A DNA stretch of 64,000 nucleotides, taken from Enchytraeus crypticus. Its lineage: Eukaryota > Annelida > Clitellata > Enchytraeida > Enchytraeidae. Within the stretch, counting starts at the first letter, position 1, and each line of letters opens with the position of its first letter. Positions 56,200 to 64,000 of the stretch are shown piece by piece. The stretch lies in the NCBI GenBank assembly GCA_905160935.1, contig CAJHZI010000184.1:566001-630000 (forward strand), given 5' to 3'. A model generated the notes under the pieces. That model did not search any database. It saw nothing but the letters and a program-made list of their open reading frames with translations, and was not told the DNA's origin. The translations under genes were made by a program, and so were the position numbers.

Positions 56200-56575
56200 G
56201 TGCTACAGTCATCAATGACAACATCGAACACTATTTAGACAAAATCAAGCCGACGAGCAAAAAGAAGGTCCAAAAAACTGTGCAAATTCCAAAATCCAGA
56301 TAATCAGTCTAAAGTAAAAGGGAATTAATAAAGAAAAGGAGGTATAGGTGCAAGTCGCTGCTCATGGACACTGGCTGGAAAAGAGAGAAGGAAAAGATTG
56401 GTCTTCAACTGCCTATGGAACTGCTCATAGGAAAGCAAAGGACGATGTTCTTCAAATGAAGATTTCCGAAGATTGGATGGAAGAGAATTCCAGATCTGCG
56501 GTACAGCATGCTGGAAAGAACGATTAGATAGCTTCGAGCGCGAAGGTAAGCAAGGTCTCACAAGAGTAATTAATT
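56200..56575 (-). mobile_element. C-terminal fragment and tail of the second CR1/L2-like LINE
   Basis: The minus strand encodes KLSNRSFQHAVPQIWNSLPS and FEEHRPLLSYEQFHRQLK, then a 3' UTR with TTTTTGGACCTTCTTTTTGC. Tail-only copies lie at 56685-56785 (minus) and about 57370-57570 (plus). Confidence 0.75.
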
Positions 56576-56684
56576 TAGAAGACCGATCGGTCTTCTAAAT
56601 TAATTACTCTTGTTATAAACATGTATATTACTCGAGTAACAGCAGGCTGCATTACTTTAATCAAGTGATACAGTCTTAGAACTG

Positions 56685-56785
56685 TCCTTAGTACAGTCTT
56701 CAATGACAACATTGAGCAGTATTAAAGACAAAATCAAGACGGCCAGCAAAAAGAAGGTAAAAAACGGTGCACATTCCAACATCCA
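56685..56785 (-). mobile_element. LINE 3' tail, second family
   Basis: About 100 nt matching the 3' UTR of the copy at 56200-56300 (AATGACAACATTGAGCA, AAAATCAAGACGGCCAGC), with no coding part. Confidence 0.65.
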
Positions 56786-57005
56786 GAAATAGCGTAGGGG
56801 TAACCAAGGTAAATAAAATGCGTATTATATTTACTTTGGGGGTAACGTCTTGAAGTTTTAAGTGACAGATCCTGAGGTGAATTGAACCCTCGCGTATTCG
56901 AATCCCAGTCCTTATCTGAGAGTAAAATCTCGGATATCACTGGACTGGTTACACGGAAAATTGACTAAATTGCCTAACGGTTTAAATATGTGGCATTATA
57001 AAAAG
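56786..57005 (+). mobile_element. SINE E copy
   Basis: Plus-strand copy with AGCGTAGGGGTAACC, GTATTCGAATCCCAG and the CACTGGACTGGTTACACGG region. The head is interrupted by about 30 nt of other sequence. Confidence 0.7.
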
Positions 57006-57129
57006 TGATAGATAGCAACATAGTTGATCATTTCATTGTAATGTGTGTTTACTTTTTTGCTGGTAAATATACATTAATATAATATACAATAATATTAATA
57101 TACAATATACAAGACACATGTAGACCTAT

Positions 57130-57570
57130 ATAAGCTGTCCAAGCGCTCCTTCTGGCATACTGTTCCACTTTGCGCACTCCTTCGATCGTCTTCTCCTGAT
57201 CAGCATTTTCTTCTTGTGAACAGTGTCATAGTCGGTTAAAAACTTTTTTCTTTGACCTCTCCTTATCCACTCCTTATCCCTAATGCACAGGAACTGAGAC
57301 CAACACATATGTAAACCTCCATTACATTATAGTACTCATAATTCCTTGGACTGAATTCCCGGATTTCGGTTTGCACCGTTTTTGGACACCACACTCTATT
57401 AATCGGATCGGATTGGGTACCATAGTGTTCGATGTTGTTGCACACAACAGACTGCAGTAGCAATCTAATTCTGATGTTGTATTCGTTGTTATTATTATGA
57501 TCAGCCTGTTTGTTATTTTATTGATCCATTTTGTAAATTTAAATTGATTTCGACGACCGGGTTTGGACAA
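57130..57570 (+). mobile_element. Diverged LINE 3' region, second family
   Basis: TTCCACTTTGCGCACTCC and the later GTGTTCGATGTTGTTGCACA resemble the end and 3' UTR of the fragments at 5690-6110 and 56200-56575. Heavily mutated. Confidence 0.45.
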
Positions 57571-57838
57571 GCCTAGATGAGCTTGGAAGGAACGTCAATA
57601 TTTATGTTTGGTGAAACGGGAATTGGGTCAGTTTAGTTAAAGAAGTCGTTGAGAGTTGTTGTATAATATGATAATGATCATCTGTTTGACTAATTTTCTA
57701 CTTAGAATTTATAACATTCGCTATTTTGTATATGTTAAATTGTCATGGAGTGTTAAGATTATTTACTTTAATCTGGCTGAATCTGATTTAACTGTTTTAG
57801 ATTTATATTTGTAACTTTAGTTTTTTATATATAATATA

Positions 57839-58576
57839 CAGTGGCGGATCCAGAGGGGGGGCCAGGGGGCACGGGCCCCCCCTTAGACCCGCCGAAAAAA
57901 ATGTAACCTATATTTTCATTGTTTCTATGACGATTTGTATGTGTAAATATGTTTATAAGGGCAGTGGTTGAGGGGGGGAGAGGGAACTCAGTTCCACTTT
58001 AGTTCGAATTTCTTCAAATGTGGACCCCACTAGGGGCCCATATATTTGGTATACTAGGAGGTCTGTATATATGGATGGGGGGGGGGCAAAAAATGTTGAC
58101 CGTTTCACTTGCTCTTAATTTTCAAATAAACCACTGTATAAGAGGAGAAAAGGGTGTGAGTAAAATATGTGAAATCTGTCCTGGAGCAGTGGTGCAAACA
58201 GCCATGGCTGGGAGGGACCCCCCTATCGCTAAAATTAGGTCACTTTAGCAATTCGTCCAGATCCGCTGAGTTTCTTCGAAGGTGAAAAAATTAACTTGCT
58301 GTTTTCTAAACAAATGTAGGATTTTAGGCATTTTAGGTTTTCCCCTGACTTTAGTACAGGTATGAACGGGGGGAGGGGGGTAGTAAGATAGGCCTATGCG
58401 AATACACTAACTAAGAGCCGAGCGAAGTAGTGAAACATTTCCTACCCCCCCCCCCCCCTCACAGCATGTTTTCTGGTTGCTTCACATGCCCCGAAGAAGG
58501 CGCGGCGTAAGCAAAAAATGTGTACACTCTCAAAAAAATTTCGGGCCCCCCTAAAGAATTTCTGGATCCGCCCCTG
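57839..58576. mobile_element. Non-autonomous hAT-type element with 8-bp target duplication
   Basis: Termini CAGTGGCGGATCCAG and CTGGATCCGCCCCTG are inverted. They are flanked by identical 8-bp ATAATATA at 57831-57838 and 58577-58584. Terminal sequence and duplication length are those of hAT transposons. The inside is G-rich with homopolymer runs and no transposase. Confidence 0.88.
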
Positions 58577-58589
58577 ATAATATATATTA

Positions 58590-59820
58590 AAGGTTTACTC
58601 TAATACAATACGATTCATTAATGGAGTAAAATGAAGTCACTCTATTGAGACATATCTGCAACTTAACTAATCAGTAATTAGTATGTACTACTTGATTTAT
58701 TCCAATTACTAATGCATATATAAGTAATGAACAACAATGACACATTGAGCTATCATTAATAGGCTTGAAAATTAACAATTAACTATTCAGCATTGTAAAT
58801 GATGAATAGTATACTATATGATTATTTAGCATATATTAGTTAGCTATATTGGTTAGCTTTCTCACATAGCAGCTACAGAAACGTTTTGCAAGGCTAAATA
58901 TTTGTATATTGCTTGTTTTACTGTAACTGTCGTAAAGTATAGAGATGCCTTAGCATGATATACTCTATTAAACATTAAACATTAAATAAGTATTTAACTG
59001 GGTAAGCTACGTCAGCCATTGTCCTAAGTTCCTAACCAATTACTTACAGTTAGAATTTATATAGTACTGCTGCCAAGTACTGCTGAATCTATAATTTACA
59101 TAGGAATCACAGTACTTTGTTAGTTTTATTTACTAGTCAGGAAATATGTTAGACTCCCTGTGAATCAGTAGTGATATATCTGATCCGTGGCTCCACTCAC
59201 AAAGCTGCATTACGAGAGCTGAAAGAAAAAGTTCAGTATTACAAAGCTAACATTTCTTTGCAACACATTAAAAGTTTTGAAACTCTATAACAAGCATCAC
59301 TGCCAAAAATGGTAGCCCTAAATCTATACCTAAGCATTGCCCCTAGTCCTAGTAGTAGCTCTAAAGCCAAATTCTCTAACCTTAACTTCAATCTTAGATC
59401 AATACCCTTTATCCTAGTCGTAAATTTATCCTAATCCTAGGCCAACCCTAAAGTATATAATTTATTATTGCATATGTTAATATTATATTCTGTTATGATT
59501 TTGATTTGATGGCAGGTTATTTTATTTATACAAAGTGCAAGTAGTTTTAATTTGTGTAACCGATCTGGAAACCTATGTAAATAGAAACTTAAATCTTTTA
59601 TATTGTACACTGTTGGAATTACATCATTTGCTAGCTTTAGTCAAACCAAACTAATTTTGCTGCTGAGACTTAGAGGCATCATTGAACTGATTTTTATGTA
59701 TATCTACCTGACCACATCCTGCATACTTAGCTCTTCATTCAAGAATATCTGACAAACCAAACTTAAATTATCATTTTAGTATTGTACGATCAATCACAAA
59801 GCAATTAATCTGACGACACA
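58590..59820. other. Presumed promoter and 5' UTR of the PNPLA gene
   Basis: No repeats recognised. An AT-rich, relatively unique stretch with CCTA-rich low-complexity sequence (CCTAGTCCTAGTAGTAGC and similar) at 59340-59460. The transcription start cannot be placed. Confidence 0.4.
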
Positions 59821-60091
59821 ATGCCTCACACAACAGAATCTAAAAGTAAATGTAACACAGGGTGCAGCAAGCCCCATGACTCCCGAAGTGGCTGCAAGAC
59901 TGATGGTCAATCTTCTATGAGTGCCAATGGAGCGCATCTGTCATTCGCCGGGTGTGGGTTTTTAGGTATATATCATGTCGGAGCAGCGACGTGTTTCAAG
60001 CAGTATGCCCCACAGCTTTTGGAAGGGAAGATAGCTGGGGCGAGTGCAGGAGCTCTGGTGGCGTGCACACTTATCTGTGGATGTTGTATGG
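59821..60091 (+). CDS. First coding exon of a patatin-like phospholipase (PNPLA2/ATGL-like)
   Basis: The exon encodes [19 protein letters not shown] and [21 protein letters not shown] (44-49) is the oxyanion-hole loop and GASAG (73-77) holds the nucleophile Ser75 of the patatin Ser-Asp dyad. The sequence is closest to animal PNPLA2 (adipose triglyceride lipase), which releases fatty acid from triacylglycerol at lipid droplets; PNPLA1/3/5 share this part. ATG at 59821 is the first after an in-frame TAA twelve bases upstream. Met33 (59917) is a second candidate and would give an N-terminus nearer ATGL length. The exon ends ATGG|GTAAGT, phase 1. The catalytic Asp (DGG) exon is not found before 64000, so intron 1 exceeds 3.9 kb. 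Confidence 0.9.
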
Positions 60092-60214
60092 GTAAGTAAT
60101 GACCAGTTTAAGTTCATATTCTGATATTTGTTTAAGTAGTTGTGTGCCAAGTTTAGTTTTAAAGAGACTTTTACGATTTTCTTTTTGAAACTACCCTTCC
60201 TATAACAGTTTTCT

Positions 60215-60400
60215 TAGGTGGTGACCGACCTTAGAGACTGCTTAACATGGTTCTGGCACTTTTTTCTCTTTTCCTTGATTAATTGTATTTGCACTATAGA
60301 TTGAGCCCATTGGAAGCTTGTATTGACCTGTGTCGCTAGGGTATATCCTTTAGATATTGACTGACCTTGGATTTGAACTCATGCTACTTATATCCAGTGC
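60215..60400 (-). mobile_element. Old SINE D remnant in the PNPLA intron
   Basis: The reverse complement shows a diverged B-box region (TGAGTTCAAATCCAAGG) and a GGTCGGTCACCACC end, aligning loosely with SINE D. Confidence 0.45.
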
Positions 60401-61269
60401 TGGATCAAGATCATTGCAGACTAAACCAGTCATTCAGTTCACATATAGTAAGAGTTGACTAATCAGAGACTGTGGAATAAAATGAGAAATCGCCTCTGAA
60501 TCCTTATTTTCTCAAGCTGAAGTCTACATTAATGTTTTAGTGAAAACTTAGCTGTAGCAATGGGTTAACATCTCGTTGGTTAGCAGTGTGATCTTAATGA
60601 GCTTGCGATCAGATTTCTATTAGGAATATGTACATATGGCAAAATGGAGAGAGAATTATAGATGTAACTATCACGATATTTTTTTGTGAACCTCCCGCAC
60701 ACTAAAAGTGGCCCTGCAGAGTTCAGTACAACTGGTAAAAGTGTGCCTGGTATCTGATAGAAGATATTATAAATTAATTACTAAAGGAATAAGTTCATCC
60801 CTGTAATTTAATGATGGCTGTATATGCTTATGTTCTGAACACTAATTAAATCATGATATAATCAGTCACATTTATGTCTATACAGATCTATGTCTATTAA
60901 TTATTATTTGCAGAATTAGTAAAGAATTGTTGAATATAATAAACAAGCTATATACTTTATCAGTAACAGATAATATTCTACCTAATTCTGTGTATCAAAT
61001 TACTAAATGTGTTTATTATGGAAGTGACTAATTAAGTCTAATTTATAATTATATCTACTCTCCATATTGATCTGCATTTTATGATATCAGCTTTTTTATT
61101 ACATCTAATAATTCATAATATTTATATTTAATAGACAGTGAAATACGCCAGAACTAAAATATCTGTTATAAATAGAGAATTATGATTTTTATGAACTGTA
61201 ATTATACTTATTTATTACAGTTATTTTTTAAAAGTTTTTTGTGGAAAATTGACGGTCTAGCTGTTTTTG

Positions 61270-61680
61270 TTAAAGATATATCGTCTAGAGGTAGATAGAT
61301 GGTATAGATGGTCTATAGATCTTTGTGGTTGATAGATGGTCTATAGGTTTTGTGGTTGATAGAGGGTCTATAGTTTTTTTTGTGGTTGATAGATGGTCTA
61401 TAGGTCTTTGTGGTTGATAGGTGGTCTATAGGTTTTGTGGTTTATAGATGGTCTGTAGGTCTTTGTGGTTTATAGATGGTCTATAGGTCTTTGTAGTTGA
61501 TAGATAGGCTATAGGTCTTTGTTGTTGATAAATGGTCTTTAGGTCTTTGTGGTTGATAGATGGTCTGTAGGTCTTTTTGGTTGATAGATGATTTAGAATT
61601 ATTTGTGGTTGTATTTGGGGTTGTAGTTGTGGTTGCAGTTGTGGTTGTGGTTGATAGATGGTCTATAGGTTTTAGGTTGC
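61270..61680. repeat. 28-bp tandem repeat in PNPLA intron 1
   Basis: About 13 degenerate units of GATGGTCTATAGGTCTTTGT plus GGTTGATA. Confidence 0.85.
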
Positions 61681-61773
61681 CGATAATAAGTAGTCTAGCT
61701 AGGTCCTTTTGGAATAGTCACAGCAGCAGTGTATATATTCTGGATGAAAAATTGTTGTCTTGTGGTTTTGAAA

Positions 61774-62037
61774 GATCTATGTATCTATTGTATCTAGGAT
61801 CTATGTATCTATTGTATCTAGGATCTATGTATCTATTGTATCTAGGATCTATGTATCTATTGTATCTAGGATCTATGTATCTATTGTATCTAGGATCTAT
61901 GTATCTATTGTATCTAGGATCTATGTATCTATTGTATCTAGGATCTATGTATCTATTGTATCTAGGATCTATGTATCTATTGTATCTAGGATCTATGTAT
62001 CTATTGTATCTAGGATCTATGTATCTATTGTATCTAG
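61774..62037. repeat. 24-bp tandem repeat in PNPLA intron 1
   Basis: Eleven almost identical units of GATCTATGTATCTATTGTAT plus CTAG. Very low divergence, so recently expanded and probably variable in copy number. Confidence 0.9.
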
Positions 62038-62049
62038 GGGTTTACGAGT

Positions 62050-64000
62050 TTAATATTTGACTTAATTTACAGTGGTTCTTTGTAAATAGTTGTCTTGAAG
62101 ATCTTTATAATAGCGAGTACATTTATACAATACAAGGTAACTGCTAAAACCTGCAGTGGCAGAATTAATGGTTAATATTTGCAGATATTTGTTGATAACA
62201 AATATCTGCAAAATGTCTCTCTAAATGTCTTTCCAGAAGTCATGGCTAATCATTATAAATGTTTCTTAGAATAATTGCGTGGTTTTGAATTATAAATGAT
62301 AATATCAGTTTATATAGATGTTCTTATGGATTATTAAGTAGGACTTTGTCTTCTGGTCCTTGCAGATGGTAATAAATGTACAGATTTACATGTAAGTCCT
62401 AAGTAGTTGATGGGCAAGAAGCTAATGTATTGAATATTGCAGTATAATTACGAAGTATAGGCCTATATGCTGTCTGTTGCAAAAGTGCTGAATTTAAGCT
62501 TTGTTGTCCATGCCTCGAATATTTTTATCTTTTACCATATTCTAACGTTGTTGTGAAGCATGTGATGCGATAAAGAGATGATTAATTTATATTATTATTA
62601 ATTATTGTATTATATGGCCTGGGCTAAAATATAAGATAAAAAGAGACTTTATTTAATTAAAAGAAAGATGAAAAAATATTTAAAATAGTTCCTCTGCGCT
62701 CTGTGAAACCGAATTCGCCAATCTATTATATTATATTATATATTAATTATATAATTAATTTAATAGTTATTTTGGAGTATTTTAAATGGTGATAACCGTG
62801 ATATAAAGCTTAAAAATTGGAAATTAGTAACTGTTTGAATTTATTTGGTTTTCCGGGAATATTTCAGATTCTTTGTTTTCTATGTTAGCCTGCTTATTAA
62901 TAAACAGTTGAAACGATTCTTATTTTAACCCCCAAAAGAAAAATATGATTTCATCTTGTTCTGATCTCATATAGTCATTGTTTAGGTCAAAGCTATGCTG
63001 CTGATTAAGATTTCTGTACTTGATTACTCTTATCACTGGATATTATCGCTGTAGGATTTGATAAATATGCAGTTCAGCATCTTGATAACCATTGGGCAAT
63101 GTCCTAATAATGAAGAACATGTAAATATTTTTGGTCAAATTAGTCATGCTAGTGGAATGTAAACTGCTGAATATTTGTGATTGGGAACCTTGATCTCATT
63201 CTTCGTTCTGCAGATATTTTTGTACTTGGGTTCTTAGCTAGAGTTTAGGCTATTATGTTAATTGACATGTCTTAAATTTTTTTAAGATAAGAAAGACTTT
63301 TTGAAATTTTATTTTTACTAATTACTTTCATATTTTCTACAGTGGAACAAGATACACATTTCTTATAAAAAGTTAGGAGTAGGTTAGCAATTGATGATTA
63401 TTGTTGTTGATTGATGGTCACATTTCAGCAACGTAGGGGTAGAAATCTTTTGAAGCTCAAAAATTAAAGCAAAGAATAAGAAATATCCTCTGTCCCAAAA
63501 AAATCACTGCCCCTATTGTAATGTAAATAACAGGTCACGTGTTCTAGATTTCATTGAACGTTCCTGGTGCACCTACCCTGTGTTTCAGTGGTCTACTTTT
63601 CTATACCTGAGTTCTCCTGACTGCTCGTCATTGTGCTTTCTAAATTTGGTCCGTGTTCAACTGATTTATTGCTATGGACCACTTAACGTTGCTTAAGTGT
63701 GACTGATGCATATGAATCTCTAAATAGCTTTGTGCATTTGATGATTTATTTGGATGGTTATGTCCGGGGGGGGGTATCTAGTCACCATCCTTAGGCTACT
63801 TCACGGAAGATGATTGCAACAAATTTATCATATTTTGTTTTAACCGGAGGCTAATCAGTTAAATTGAATGATTAGCATTGTCAGCGTAGTGTTGTATTTC
63901 ATGCAAAGTAGTGAAGAAATTCATACTAACGGAATGAAGCAACTCGAAAGCTAATTGATTGTACTAATTGCCAGGGATACTTGAACTCAGTTTGGATCTG
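62050..64000. other. PNPLA intron 1 continued
   Basis: No exon matching the next conserved PNPLA segments was found on the plus strand. Short AATTATATAATTAATT stretches near 62740 and an oligo-G at 63766 are the only notable items. Confidence 0.5.

Noticed and set aside
61560-62060. 166-codon frame with repeated MYLLYLGS
   Set aside because: Translation of the 24-bp tandem array inside an intron.

Overview
This is eukaryotic, intron-rich, AT-rich DNA from an invertebrate animal. A lophotrochozoan, perhaps a mollusc, is my best guess from the protease type and the repeat content, but the sequence does not prove it. Signs of a eukaryotic genome are GT-AG introns, long (TA)n/(GA)n/(TAA)n microsatellites, tRNA-derived SINEs, several kinds of LINE fragment, mariner-like and hAT-type elements, and almost no long ORFs.

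The main gene lies on the minus strand. It runs from a start codon at 43322 down through 27 exons that I could join in phase to position 555, and it continues beyond the left edge of the window. It encodes a secreted reprolysin-type (M12B, ADAM/ADAMTS-like) zinc metalloprotease: signal peptide (exon 1), prodomain with two basic furin-like sites (exons 2-4), catalytic domain (exons 5-11, HELGHNLGCGHD zinc site and Met-turn), ADAMTS-type cysteine-rich region (exons 12-14), then a tail of at least eleven six-cysteine PLAC/ShKT-like modules (exons 15-23, 25, 27), with Ser/Thr-rich linkers (end of exon 21, exons 24 and 26). From exon 15 on, every exon starts and ends in phase 1. No thrombospondin type 1 repeat was seen. 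The joined coding part is 3535 nt (1178 codons plus one base).

The second gene is on the plus strand at the right edge. Its first coding exon (59821-60091) encodes the N-terminus of a patatin-like phospholipase closest to PNPLA2/ATGL. Its next exon is not recognisable before the window ends.

The rest is introns and intergenic DNA full of mobile-element remains: a LINE with a restriction-like endonuclease (7867-8865) and two further copies of its 3' tail; CR1/L2-like and other reverse-transcriptase fragments; SINE families called A, D and E here; a dispersed GATGAT-tailed repeat (B); a mariner-like element (29806-30756); two other inverted-repeat elements inserted in (TA)n tracts (32873-33711, 47965-48717); a hAT-type element with an 8-bp target duplication (57839-58576); and many minisatellites.

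The points most worth a second look are the module-tail protease itself, a 165-bp-arm palindrome overlapping the exon 23 acceptor, a 44-bp minisatellite that multiplies the exon 20 donor site, and an inverted 260-bp copy (50600-50870) of exon 2 plus intron plus LINE tail that looks like retrotransposition of an antisense RNA.
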